DNA of 64,000 nucleotides. Source: Myxococcus xanthus. GTDB taxonomy: Bacteria > Myxococcota > Myxococcia > Myxococcales > Myxococcaceae. A program made the translations under genes and the position numbers. Shown in pieces: positions 7,876 through 17,136 of this stretch (position 1 is its first letter; every line of letters begins with the position of its first letter). Under the pieces are notes generated by a model. That model did not search any database and was not told where the DNA came from. It worked only from the letters and a program-made list of their open reading frames with translations. The stretch covers positions 1 to 64,000 of the forward strand of contig NZ_FNOH01000019.1 in the NCBI RefSeq assembly GCF_900106535.1, in the 5' to 3' direction.

Positions 7876-9324
7876 ATGTCGAGTCGAACCGTCTCCCGGA
7901 GGACGTTGCTCCAAGGTGCGTTGGTGGCAGTCGCATTCAATCCCATGAGCCGGAGCTGGGCCTCCACGCTGGAGGCTGGCGCGGTCCCCCTGCCGCCACT
8001 CGATGGCGAGTTGCTGATGGACACAGCGTCGCGGACCGCGGCCACAGAGGACTTCGGTCACATCCTCCACCGCACGCCGTGGGCGGTGCTCGTTCCCGGC
8101 TCGGTGAAGGACATCGTGGCCATGGTCCGCTTCGCGCGGCGCCAGGGCGTGAAGATCGCCGCCGCTCGGGGCCTCGGTGAGAGCCACAGCACCTTCGGCC
8201 AGTCCCAGGTGGCGGCGGGCATCGTCATCGACATGTCCACGCTGTCGACCGTCCACGAGATTGGCGAGAACAGCGCCTGGGTGGATGCGGGCGTCCGGTG
8301 GCACGAGCTGCTCCAGGCCTCGCTTCCCCACGGCAAGAGCCCGCCGGTGCTGACCGACTACATCGAGCTGAGCGTCGGTGGGACGCAGTCTGCGGGGGGC
8401 ATCGGCGGGCAGGCGTTTCGCTGGGGCCTCCAGGTGGACAACGTCCTGGAAATGGACGTCGTCACGGGTCGGGGTGAGCTCGTGCGGTGCTCGCGCTGGC
8501 GTGAGCGGCCCCTGTTCGACGCCGTGCGCTCGGGCCTGGGCCAGTTCGGCATCATCGTACGAGCGAGAGTGCGGCTCGTCGAAGTGCCGCCCCGCGCTCG
8601 GACGTACACCGCGCTGTACAACGACCTCCACCGCTTCATGGAGGACCAGCGGCGGCTCATCGAGGACGGTCGCTTCGACTACGTCGAGGGCTCCGCCGTC
8701 GCCTCCAACGGGGGTCGGGCGTATCAGCTCGAGGTGGTGAAGTACTTCACGCCGGGCTCGGAGCCGAACGATGCGAGACTGCTCGCGGGCCTGGGCTTCC
8801 AGCCGGGAACGCTCCAGGTGAGCGACGGCAGCTACTTCGACTTCGCCAACCGGCTCGCGCCGTTGGTCGAACTGCTCAAGCAACTCGGCGTCTGGGGCTT
8901 CCCCCATCCGTGGCTGGACATGTTCGTCCCCGCCCGGTCCGCCGAGTCCTTCGTCCAGGAGGTCCTCTCGCAGACCACCGAGGCCGACATGGGGCAGGGG
9001 CCCATCCTCCTCTACCCCTTCCGCTCCTCGGAGCTGACCACGCCCTTCCTACGCACCCCCAACGACAGACACGTCTTCCTCTTCTCGCTGCTGCGCACCG
9101 CCATTCCACCGACGCCGGAGAACGTCGCATCCCTCCTGCGGAAGAACCGCGCCATCTTCGACCGGCTCACGGCCATCGGCGGGAAGATGTATCCCGTGGA
9201 TGCCTTGCCCTTGAGCCCCGCCGACTGGCGCCGCCACTTCCACCCCGGCTGGGAGCGGTTCGAGCACGCGAAGCGGCGCTACGACCCGGACCACATCCTC
9301 ACGCCGGGACAAGGTATCTTCTGA
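7876..9324 (+). CDS. Cytokinin dehydrogenase-like FAD-linked oxidoreductase, Tat-exported
   Basis: A 482-residue flavoprotein. A twin-arginine signal (SRRTLLQG, Arg8-Arg9) with a hydrophobic stretch suggests folded export. Then follow an FAD_binding_4 (PCMH) domain with VLVPGSVKDIVAMVRFARR, and GESHSTFGQSQ, whose His104 sits where plant cytokinin oxidases/dehydrogenases bind FAD covalently. The segment DYIELSVGGTQSAGG plus GQAFRWG and VLEMDVVTGRGELV is very close to that family. The C-terminus RYDPDHILTPGQGIF is also typical. The family oxidises the side chain of N6-isopentenyl-adenine cytokinins; other secondary amines or alcohols are possible here. GGAGGA lies before ATG 7876. No operon partner is visible. 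Confidence 0.85.
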   Translation: MSSRTVSRRTLLQGALVAVAFNPMSRSWASTLEAGAVPLPPLDGELLMDTASRTAATEDFGHILHRTPWAVLVPGSVKDIVAMVRFARRQGVKIAAARGLGESHSTFGQSQVAAGIVIDMSTLSTVHEIGENSAWVDAGVRWHELLQASLPHGKSPPVLTDYIELSVGGTQSAGGIGGQAFRWGLQVDNVLEMDVVTGRGELVRCSRWRERPLFDAVRSGLGQFGIIVRARVRLVEVPPRARTYTALYNDLHRFMEDQRRLIEDGRFDYVEGSAVASNGGRAYQLEVVKYFTPGSEPNDARLLAGLGFQPGTLQVSDGSYFDFANRLAPLVELLKQLGVWGFPHPWLDMFVPARSAESFVQEVLSQTTEADMGQGPILLYPFRSSELTTPFLRTPNDRHVFLFSLLRTAIPPTPENVASLLRKNRAIFDRLTAIGGKMYPVDALPLSPADWRRHFHPGWERFEHAKRRYDPDHILTPGQGIF

Positions 9325-9717
9325 TCAACGCCTCCCAAAGGGGCCTCCTCGTGCTCGGGGTCGCATCCCCTGGGAGCGGCTCCGAGGGGAGAGGCTGTGC
9401 GCTCAGGGCACGTACACCTCCGCCGTGGCAAGTGGGTGGGTTCATCTGGGCTTGCCCCGATTTCGCGGGGCAGGCTCAGACTCGTTACATTTGCTGCGAG
9501 CCCCTGACTGGCGCACCTTCCCAAGAGTCTTGGTAACCTGGGCGGCCATCTGTTCGTCCTGGGCCGGCGCGACGATGCGCTGGAGCCCACTCACGAGGCA
9601 GTTCGGCTTCAAAACGAGTGAGTCGCCGCGCATCCCGCGCATCATCGCTGTCACTCACCGTGGCCTCCCTTCCCGAGCAGGACCGAAGGGGCGCACACCG
9701 CTCATGAGCGATTCAAC
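9325..9717. other. Intergenic stretch with only weak short frames
   Basis: Two overlapping short minus-strand frames lie at about 9445-9660. One begins at a GTG (9659) with GGGAGG upstream and reads MSDSDDARDARRLTRFEAEL; the other has a plausible helical end (LQRIVAPAQDEQMAAQVTKTL). Together they could be one small gene broken by a frameshift, but neither has a known family. Nothing else is supported. Confidence 0.3.
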
Positions 9718-9753
9718 AAGAGGGGCGATGGCGCATGTGCCACCGCCCCTCTT
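9718..9753. terminator. Strong hairpin downstream of the M36 peptidase gene
   Basis: A 15-bp inverted repeat (arms 9718-9732 and 9739-9753, one mismatch) with a six-base loop. It lies 30 bases beyond the stop of the minus-strand peptidase gene at 9783. On the minus strand the 3' arm ends in CTCTTGTTG, so it is probably the factor-independent terminator of the long minus-strand block. Confidence 0.7.
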
Positions 9754-9782
9754 CACTGCTTCAAGGCAACGTCAGGACGGCG

Positions 9783-12700
9783 TCAGTCCTCGCGCCGCCT
9801 CCACGCGAGGAGCGAGAGCAACGCCATCGCCAGCGGGAGCGCGGCAGTCGTCCCGGTGGACGAGCAACCGCTGGACTCCTTCGGCGCCGGGGGCGCCGGG
9901 CTCACCGTCACCGTGACCCGGTCCTCGGCGGACAGGCCACTCTCCGAGGAGACCTTCACCACGAAGACGAACTCCGTTGCGGCTGAGACCTCAGGCGCGG
10001 TGAACTGGACACGCGCCTGCGTCGCGTTCTGGAGCGTCACGGTGGGGCCCTCGCTCTGGCTCCACGCGTAGGTCAGCGTCCCCTGCTCCGGGTCCGTCGC
10101 CGTGGCCGTCAGCGTGACGGACTTCGCCGAGAAGGTGGCCACATCGTCCCCCGCGCTCACGGTGGGCGCGAGCGGCACGTGGCGCACCGTCACACTCACC
10201 GTCGCGGCCTCGCCACTCAACTGCCCGTCACTCACCACGAGCTGGAAGACGAGCTCCGCGCTCCCCTTGGCGACCGCGGGCGCGGTGAAGCTCGGGGTCA
10301 GCGTATCAGCGCCCGTCAGCGTGACGGGCAGGCCGGAGACCTGCGTCCACTGCTGGCTGACCACCGCGTCGCCGTCCGGGTCCTCCGCGCTTCCCTGGAG
10401 CGTCACCGTGCTCCCCTCGTCCACCGTCTGCGCGGTGCCCGCGGACACCGCCGGCGCCTTGTTCACCTGGCGCACGAGCACCTGGACCGTGTCCCTGTCC
10501 CGCAGACCGCCGTCCAGCACCGTCAGGCGGAAGGTCAGCATGGTATCGGCCAGCACCTCCGGCGCGGTGAAGCTGGGCGTGGCCGTGTCCGCGCCACTCA
10601 TCGCGGCGAAGGGACCCGCCACCTGCTCCCAGCGGTACGTGAGCGCACCACCCGCCAGGCTGCTGCCGCTGCCCTGCAGTTGCACCACGGACAGCTCATC
10701 GACCGCCAGGTCCTCGCCCGCCTGCGCATCCACATGGCCCGTCGTGCAGACCCCCTGCTCGTCCACCAGCGCCGTGAAGGGCGTGTTCGCCAACCCCGTG
10801 AAGGCGATGTCATCGATGAACCAGCCAAAGCCCCCGGCCGCCTCATCCGTGCCAATGCGGAAGCGGATGCGAACCACCTTGTCCGCGAAGGCGGTGCCCA
10901 GGTTCACGCTCGACGTCACCATCTGCTTCTGCGTGAACGCGAAGCTCGCACCGCCGAAGGCTCGGCGCCCGGTGAGCGGATTGACGTTCCCTTCGTAGTT
11001 CGTGAGCGTGACGTTGTACCCGTTGGAGGTGATGCGGTTTCCGATATCGGTCCACGTCTGGCCGTCATCCTCCGACAGCTCGATGACGCCGCCGTCGAAG
11101 TACTCTCCCCTTGACGCCTCGAAGGCGTAGCGGTGGCGGAAGGTGAACGACAAGCCCGCCTTGCCCACATGGAGCGGCGGCGAGACGAGCGCGAAGTCCG
11201 CGGCGCGCCCCACGTCCTCTCCATGGAAGAAGCGCTGAGTCCCGGCCTCCTCGTTCACGGTGAAGGAGACGCCGCCCATCGCGGACGTCATCGTCCAGGG
11301 CAGCAGCCGCGCATCCACACTCTCGGTCGTCGAGGCCGCAGGGAGCTCGTCCTGCTCCACCTTGACGCTCAGCGTCGCCTTCTTGTCACCGGCAGCCACC
11401 CCGTTGGCATCGCGGTAGGAGATGTTGAAGTCGACCACCGAGCGAGGCGCCGCGCCCGAGAGCCGCACCGGCACCTCCACCGTGGCCGTTTCGTACAGCC
11501 CCATGGCGGGGAAGCTCGCCGCCCCACCATTGGCCAGTTGCACGGCCTGGCTGTTCGACGAGACGGTGATGCTCGTCGCCTGCAACGGGGCGGTGCCCGT
11601 GGAGCGCAGCGTGACGCGCAGCACGCCGCTCTCGCCGTTGTCCAGATACCCGTCCGCGTCGCAGGTGTTCTCGCTACCGTCCTCGGTGAGCTCCGCCGAG
11701 ACGAACACCACGTCCGCGCCCGTGCGGAAGCTCTCCACCACGCCCGCATGGCTCGTGGAGACCCGGTCCGGCGCCACCGCGCCGATTCCCGCGCCACGCC
11801 GAGCGAACGCCTCCGCGAAGATTTGGTAGTCCGCCGGGTCTCCCGCATAGGCCGCCGCGAGCAGCGCGTCGCGAGCCTCCAGGAACGTCGGCGAGGCCGG
11901 GGTCAGCGTGTACGCGGTGACGAGGTAGCTCATCATCCGCCGCTGGACTTCGTTGAACGAGAGCCGCGAGGAGTCACGCAGCAGCCCGACGTAGCACTCC
12001 CACAGCATGGTCGCCCAGACTTCGCCGGCATTGTGGTACTCGGCGTTGCTGCTCCCATCCGCTCCGAAGGCATAGGGCACGCCGCTGGGAAGACGGACTC
12101 CGTTGGAGATGTGCTTGAAGGTCAGCGGGTTCTTGCGGAAGTCCACCGAGTAGGGCACGCGGCGAATCCCGAAGTAGGCGGCGTCCGCGCTCATGTTCCG
12201 CGTCGCGAAGTCGCCCACCGGGAAGACGCCCGTCCAGTTCGGATTCGAGGCGACCTGCGCATCCTCCTCGCGCACCGAGAGCAGCAGGGCATGGAAGTCC
12301 GCCCACCCCTCTCCCATGCTGCGCGCCTGGTTGGTGCCCAGGCCCGCTCCGTCATGGACGAGCCGGTTGCTGATGTAGTGCCCCCACTCGTGCGCCACGA
12401 TGCTCGTGTCGATGGTGCCGTCCAGGTCACCCTCGGGGCGATGAATCATCGAGAGCTGCACCCCCTCCGTGAGCGTCCCCCGGATGCGGTCCGCGTCCCC
12501 CTTCGGAATCATCACCGCGCCAATGCGCGACGGCGAGAGCCCGTTCTCGATGCCCATCCCCTCGGGCATGGCCATGCCATCGATATTGGCGATGACGACC
12601 CCGATGGCCCCAGCCGCCTGGGCCGTGAGTGCCTTCCGATGGAAGCTGCAGGTGCCTCGGTCGAAGAGGGCGATGTTCCCCTCCACCTCCGCGGCGTTGG

Positions 12701-14330
12701 TGAGCGCCGTACAGCCATCCGTGGTGGAAGGCCCGTCGGCGTTCTCCGCATCCAGCCCTTCGACCACGCGGCCGGACACCGAGAACACGCGGGGGGCGAA
12801 CTGCGAGGAGACGAACGTATACGGTCCCGCGATGCTCGCGGGGGCCGTCACTTCGACGGAACTCTGTGCGGTGCCTCCGGGAAAGATGAACATCTGCATC
12901 CGCGGGCGGGCACCATCGGCCGGGGTGGACATGTTGGCGTTGTTCACGCCACCGAAGTCCTGCGCCTCCGCCCGGATGCTGTCACCCCCAAGCCCTCCGC
13001 GCCCGTAGTTGTCATGCTGGGCGTTGCCCGCCGCTTCGTTGAAGCCCGCGTCGTAGTACGCGTCGTGCAGCCAGTTGTTCACATAGAACAACTGCGTGAC
13101 GGAGGACTGGATCTGCTGGGGTGTCTCGTACGGCAGCAGGTTGAAGCTGTGCGGATAGTCGAACGTCGCGGGCCCCGAGAGGGCCGCGCGCATGTCCCCT
13201 TCGCTGAACCCGTCCGGCGCGGCCAGGTCCGCGTACGCGTCCACGTTGTTGCCCACCGACTCCCTGGCGTCCACGGGCAGCCACGGGTCATTGCGGCTGA
13301 AGGGCGCATTGTCGAGCGTCACCAGGTTGCGCTCGACGAAGAGCGGCACTTCGCCATCCGGCGTCCCCGTCGGGTGCGGGATGTGCGAGTTGCCCGACGG
13401 TCCGGCGAACGGAGTGAACGGAGACGTGGCATCCGCCCAGACGCGGTAGCTGTGCGCCGCGTCCTCCGTGAGGTTCTTGCGGAACAGCACCCGGCCGTCC
13501 TCCGCGGCGATGACGTACGAGTAGTAGTCCGAGGCCGAGGAGCCCGCGGCGCCCGTGTTCAGCTCCACGTAGTAGGCGGGGAGCAGTCCCTCGGGAAGCT
13601 GGAAGAGTACCGGCTTGCTTCGAGCGGGGATGCGCAACCCGACCGGGAGCGGCCGGGCATAGGGGACCAGCTCATGATGCGAGTAGCGGCCCGAGGCCCC
13701 GCCCGTGAGCCGCAACAGGCCGGCATCGAGCGACTGCCCCGTCAGGTCCGCGAACGCCGCGGCCACGGCCTGGGGAGCCCCCATCCGGAAGGCGCGCGCG
13801 GGGCTCTTGTTGCCCTGCCCCACGTCCGGCGAGAGGTGACCTGAGGCGGCCACCAGCACGTTCTCCTTGTCGAGGAGCAGGTTGACGGTGCCACGGAACA
13901 CCTCGACTCCCCCCACCTCCTGCCGCAGCGTCACCACCGAGGAGCCCAGCGGGCTCCGGCGAACGCTGGCGACCGAAGTCCCCACCTGCGAGAGCGACCG
14001 GCCGCCATGGAACGGAGCCAGCGCATCGAGCTGGAGCCGGGCCGCGGTCGCCGGAGACATCCGCGCGTAGTCGCTGGCCGCGCGAAGCGACGGGGGAAAC
14101 GCCATACCTTGCGCGGGCCGCGAGGCCCAGACGAAGGTCGGCACGCCGAGCCGGTGCTCGCGGTGCAGCACCTGTCCGCCCAGACTCCCACTGTCCTCCA
14201 GGAGCGAGCGTGCTCCGGGAGCGGGCGAGCGCTCCAGCAGTGCATCGTAGTTGGGAAGGGAATCGGCACCCGCCTGCGTGCCCGCGAACGCCAGCGCGAC
14301 ACCGGCGAGGTTCTTGAAGAGCGATTTCAC
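9783..14330 (-). CDS. Secreted fungalysin-like (M36) metallopeptidase with MYXO-CTERM-like tail
   Basis: A 1515-residue exported protease. A signal peptide (about residues 1-22) and an FTP-type propeptide come first. The M36 catalytic region has the zinc motif HEWGH (His647, Glu648, His651), third ligand Glu674 in GEGWADF, and an inserted PA domain at about 490-620 (CSFHRKALTAQAAGAIGVVI). After it come a jelly-roll-like segment and three Ig/PKD-like repeats, each with a W/Q-P-T-x(n)-PSFTAPEV pattern. The C-terminus has SSGCSSTG, one hydrophobic span and RRR, as in MYXO-CTERM tails that are processed and anchor or release proteins at the outer membrane. Start GTG 14330 has GAGG upstream. It follows the TolB-like lipoprotein gene by 43 bases. 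It probably degrades extracellular protein in predation or development. Confidence 0.9.
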   Translation of the reverse strand: MKSLFKNLAGVALAFAGTQAGADSLPNYDALLERSPAPGARSLLEDSGSLGGQVLHREHRLGVPTFVWASRPAQGMAFPPSLRAASDYARMSPATAARLQLDALAPFHGGRSLSQVGTSVASVRRSPLGSSVVTLRQEVGGVEVFRGTVNLLLDKENVLVAASGHLSPDVGQGNKSPARAFRMGAPQAVAAAFADLTGQSLDAGLLRLTGGASGRYSHHELVPYARPLPVGLRIPARSKPVLFQLPEGLLPAYYVELNTGAAGSSASDYYSYVIAAEDGRVLFRKNLTEDAAHSYRVWADATSPFTPFAGPSGNSHIPHPTGTPDGEVPLFVERNLVTLDNAPFSRNDPWLPVDARESVGNNVDAYADLAAPDGFSEGDMRAALSGPATFDYPHSFNLLPYETPQQIQSSVTQLFYVNNWLHDAYYDAGFNEAAGNAQHDNYGRGGLGGDSIRAEAQDFGGVNNANMSTPADGARPRMQMFIFPGGTAQSSVEVTAPASIAGPYTFVSSQFAPRVFSVSGRVVEGLDAENADGPSTTDGCTALTNAAEVEGNIALFDRGTCSFHRKALTAQAAGAIGVVIANIDGMAMPEGMGIENGLSPSRIGAVMIPKGDADRIRGTLTEGVQLSMIHRPEGDLDGTIDTSIVAHEWGHYISNRLVHDGAGLGTNQARSMGEGWADFHALLLSVREEDAQVASNPNWTGVFPVGDFATRNMSADAAYFGIRRVPYSVDFRKNPLTFKHISNGVRLPSGVPYAFGADGSSNAEYHNAGEVWATMLWECYVGLLRDSSRLSFNEVQRRMMSYLVTAYTLTPASPTFLEARDALLAAAYAGDPADYQIFAEAFARRGAGIGAVAPDRVSTSHAGVVESFRTGADVVFVSAELTEDGSENTCDADGYLDNGESGVLRVTLRSTGTAPLQATSITVSSNSQAVQLANGGAASFPAMGLYETATVEVPVRLSGAAPRSVVDFNISYRDANGVAAGDKKATLSVKVEQDELPAASTTESVDARLLPWTMTSAMGGVSFTVNEEAGTQRFFHGEDVGRAADFALVSPPLHVGKAGLSFTFRHRYAFEASRGEYFDGGVIELSEDDGQTWTDIGNRITSNGYNVTLTNYEGNVNPLTGRRAFGGASFAFTQKQMVTSSVNLGTAFADKVVRIRFRIGTDEAAGGFGWFIDDIAFTGLANTPFTALVDEQGVCTTGHVDAQAGEDLAVDELSVVQLQGSGSSLAGGALTYRWEQVAGPFAAMSGADTATPSFTAPEVLADTMLTFRLTVLDGGLRDRDTVQVLVRQVNKAPAVSAGTAQTVDEGSTVTLQGSAEDPDGDAVVSQQWTQVSGLPVTLTGADTLTPSFTAPAVAKGSAELVFQLVVSDGQLSGEAATVSVTVRHVPLAPTVSAGDDVATFSAKSVTLTATATDPEQGTLTYAWSQSEGPTVTLQNATQARVQFTAPEVSAATEFVFVVKVSSESGLSAEDRVTVTVSPAPPAPKESSGCSSTGTTAALPLAMALLSLLAWRRRED

Positions 14331-14373
14331 GAGATGGACCTCGGAAGATGGATGGGGGGGCTCGGCACGCGCG

Positions 14374-16977
14374 CTAGCGAGCCCAGAAGATGCGCCGCAC
14401 GAAGTAGGCCGGAGGGTTCTTCATGGAGACGGCTTCCGAGCCGTCGATGTTGGACACCATGATGGTGTTGACCCCCGTCACCGGGTCCCGCTCGGTGTAG
14501 GCGACCTTCGTGCCATCGGGAGAGAGCGTGAAGAGGGACTGGAGCAACTCGCCCCTGCTGCCGCGCATGACGGGCCGAACGATTTCGCGGCCCGTGCCGT
14601 CAGGCCGGATGCGCTCCAGCCACGTGTCCGTCCACACGTCCTCGTTCCAGTAGTGGTACAGCAGGTCGCCGTTGGGCAGCTCCATCGGGAACCGCACAAT
14701 GGAGGCCATCTCCTGTCCCTGGACGGAGAAGTTGATGATGGAGCGCGCGCTCCCATCCTCCAGCGAGAAGGCCCAGAGCTGGGCGCCCTTCGTCGCGTAC
14801 TGCACCGTGTAGAGCGTCTTGCTGTCGCGCGAGAAGGAGGAGAAGACCAGCGGCGAGATGGGAACGGGTGGCGGCATGTCGTTGATGCCACTGATGAGGA
14901 CGCGCCGCTCGTCCGTCCCGTCAGCGCGGATGATGAAGGTGAACTCGAGGCCATCACGTCCCGGGTACGGGTCGCGAGAGCACGACCTCATGAACGAAAT
15001 CCACTGCCCATCCGGCGAGTACTCCGGCATGCGCTCTCCGCACAGCGACGAGCTCGCCTGGGTGAGGCGCCGCACCCGGCTTCCGTCCGCGTCCGCGATG
15101 TAGAGGAGCCCCTGGAAGTAGATGCCCCCGAACTTGTCTCGCCCGTCCACCCAGACCACCGACTTGCGGTCCGGCGAACGAATCACCTCCGAGTGGACGT
15201 CTCGCGGAGAGAAGAACGGCGTGGGCGCCTGGGTGATTTGACGGAACTGGGAGCCATCCGGGCGCACGGCGAACGCCTGCGGGAAGGACTCCTCCTCCGT
15301 CTGGGCCTCCGCCGAGGGAGAAGCAGTGAAGAGCAGCAGCTCGGAGTCATCCGTCGCGCGCATCGTCCCCACGGTGGCGCTCAGCTCCGTGGCGTCGCCG
15401 ATTCGAACCAGCTCGCCCCCGGCGCCGACCTCGAACAGCTCGAGGTGGAACGAGTAGTCGCCCTTGATGGCGAACCGCGTGCGGAAGGAGTACGTGTGGC
15501 CCTCCGCGCCCTGAAGCCCGGTCGAGACCACCTCGAAGCCCGCATCCTGCCCCACGTAGGCCGCGCCACTCGCGTCGGTCTCCGAGCCGCCTGTCCACGT
15601 CTCCGGCCGGTCGGCCACCTCACCCGCGGCGCCCGAGAAGTAGCGCACCGGCTGGCCCACCACGGGGCTATCGGTGGGGGGCAGGTGGAGATCGGCCGGC
15701 GGGTTGTGACGAATCACCGACACGCGCCACCGCAGCCTCGTGGAGGGCGGCAGGGCCTTGGTGATCCGCGCCGTGAAGGAGACCACCCCATCCTCCATCG
15801 TCTGGAACGTCGGGACGACGCTGGTGATGCTCAGCTTCGACACGCTCACCTGGCCGGTACCGCGAAGTCCGTTGAAGGTCGCGGTGATGGTGGCGGAGCC
15901 CTGCCCCACCGGCGTCACCTGCCCACGCGTGGATGCGGTCATCGAGACCACGGCCACGTCCGTCATGTCGCTCGTCCAGGCGGCGCTCGCGGTGACATCC
16001 TGGGTACGGCCGTTGGACAGCGTGGCCTCGGCGTGGAGCTGGCTCGGGTGGCCTTCAATCAGCATGCTCGCCGCCGGCGTGACGGCGAGCGCGGCGGCCT
16101 CGGAGACCGTCACCTCGGTGCCGCCGCTCACGCTCGCGAAGGTCGCGGTGACTCGGCCCCCCCCCAGCGCGGCGCCGCTCGCGACGCGCTTGTTCAGCGA
16201 CACGATGCTCGCATCACTGGAGCTCCAGGTGGCCTCATTGGAGACGTCCACCGTCGTGCCATCCGAGCGCGTCGCCATGGCGGTCAGCATCATCGTGCTG
16301 CCCCGAGCCATCGAGGCGTCACCCGGAGTCACCGCCACCGACGTCACGACGGCCGCGGTGACGGTCGCCTTGACGGTGGCCTCCAGCGTGCCGAACCGGG
16401 CCTTGAGGGTGGCCTCGCCGGGTGAACCGGCGCGAACCAGGCCGCTCTCGGAGACCGCGGCAATCGCCTCGTTCGAGGAGGACCAGGTGATATCGCTGGT
16501 GAGCCCGTGTGAAGTGCCATCCGAGAACGCAGCCGTGGCGGCGAGCTGCTGCGTGAGGCCCGCGGCGAGCGACAAGTCCTTCGGCTCGATGGAGAGAGCG
16601 ACAGCCGTGGCATCCGTCACGTCGAGCCGCGCCTGCGCGGAGACGTCGGAGTAGGTCGCGCTCAGCGTCGTCTGCCCCTTGGCCAGCGCGCGCACCTGGG
16701 GCGCGGCGCCCGCCTCGGATGACACCGTACCGATGGCGGCATCCGTCGAGGACCACGAGGCCTCACGCGTGACGTCCCGCGTGCTGCCATCGGAGAAGGT
16801 GGCGGTCGCGGTGACGTCCGCGCCGATGCCCACGGCGAGCGAGAAGCTCTCAGGCGAAATCCGCAGGGACTTCACGGTGGGGGAGGACTTCTCGCTACTG
16901 CAGCCGGCAAGGACTGCCGCCGCGACCAGCCCCAGCAACGCGGGATGAAGCAGACGACAACGGGAACGCACTGACAT
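14374..16977 (-). CDS. Lipoprotein with four Ig-like (BIG2) domains and a TolB-like propeller
   Basis: An 867-residue lipoprotein: lipobox AAVLAGC near residue 24, then four bacterial Ig-like domains of about 85 residues, each starting near VxxLxIxP and containing the A-T-x-S-D-G-T-x-x-V plus WSSS/WSST core. A unique region (about 360-520) follows, and then WD40/TolB-like propeller blades with DGSQFRQIT, DADGSRVRRLT, YSPDGQWISF and RADGTDERRV. BIG2 domains serve as stalks or adhesion modules; TolB-like blades bind protein or glycan partners. ATG 16977 is chosen over 17028 because AGAGAGG lies seven bases upstream and the lipid signal begins there. It lies between the nine-repeat lipoprotein gene and the M36 peptidase gene on the same strand and may share their regulation. 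Confidence 0.85.
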   Translation of the reverse strand: MSVRSRCRLLHPALLGLVAAAVLAGCSSEKSSPTVKSLRISPESFSLAVGIGADVTATATFSDGSTRDVTREASWSSTDAAIGTVSSEAGAAPQVRALAKGQTTLSATYSDVSAQARLDVTDATAVALSIEPKDLSLAAGLTQQLAATAAFSDGTSHGLTSDITWSSSNEAIAAVSESGLVRAGSPGEATLKARFGTLEATVKATVTAAVVTSVAVTPGDASMARGSTMMLTAMATRSDGTTVDVSNEATWSSSDASIVSLNKRVASGAALGGGRVTATFASVSGGTEVTVSEAAALAVTPAASMLIEGHPSQLHAEATLSNGRTQDVTASAAWTSDMTDVAVVSMTASTRGQVTPVGQGSATITATFNGLRGTGQVSVSKLSITSVVPTFQTMEDGVVSFTARITKALPPSTRLRWRVSVIRHNPPADLHLPPTDSPVVGQPVRYFSGAAGEVADRPETWTGGSETDASGAAYVGQDAGFEVVSTGLQGAEGHTYSFRTRFAIKGDYSFHLELFEVGAGGELVRIGDATELSATVGTMRATDDSELLLFTASPSAEAQTEEESFPQAFAVRPDGSQFRQITQAPTPFFSPRDVHSEVIRSPDRKSVVWVDGRDKFGGIYFQGLLYIADADGSRVRRLTQASSSLCGERMPEYSPDGQWISFMRSCSRDPYPGRDGLEFTFIIRADGTDERRVLISGINDMPPPVPISPLVFSSFSRDSKTLYTVQYATKGAQLWAFSLEDGSARSIINFSVQGQEMASIVRFPMELPNGDLLYHYWNEDVWTDTWLERIRPDGTGREIVRPVMRGSRGELLQSLFTLSPDGTKVAYTERDPVTGVNTIMVSNIDGSEAVSMKNPPAYFVRRIFWAR

Positions 16978-17136
16978 GGATGGACCTCTCTGCAGCAAAC
17001 CGCCGCGCGTGCGACGAACAGCAACCATGGAGTTGGAAACGAAACGGTACGGATTCGGGTGGCGCGCACCATCGGGGGCGCCCCTGGAAGTCCCTCAGGA
17101 ATCCCCTAGGGACGCTGATGCCGCGCGCTTCACGAC

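Noticed and set aside
9445..9660. Two overlapping short frames as a functional small gene
   Set aside because: Neither frame carries a family pattern through its length; left as a note in the intergenic entry.
11133..13844. A 903-codon plus-strand open frame opposite the M36 peptidase gene
   Set aside because: It is an antisense shadow of high-GC coding sequence; its translation is Arg/His-rich and has no domain, while the minus-strand frame shows a complete zinc peptidase.
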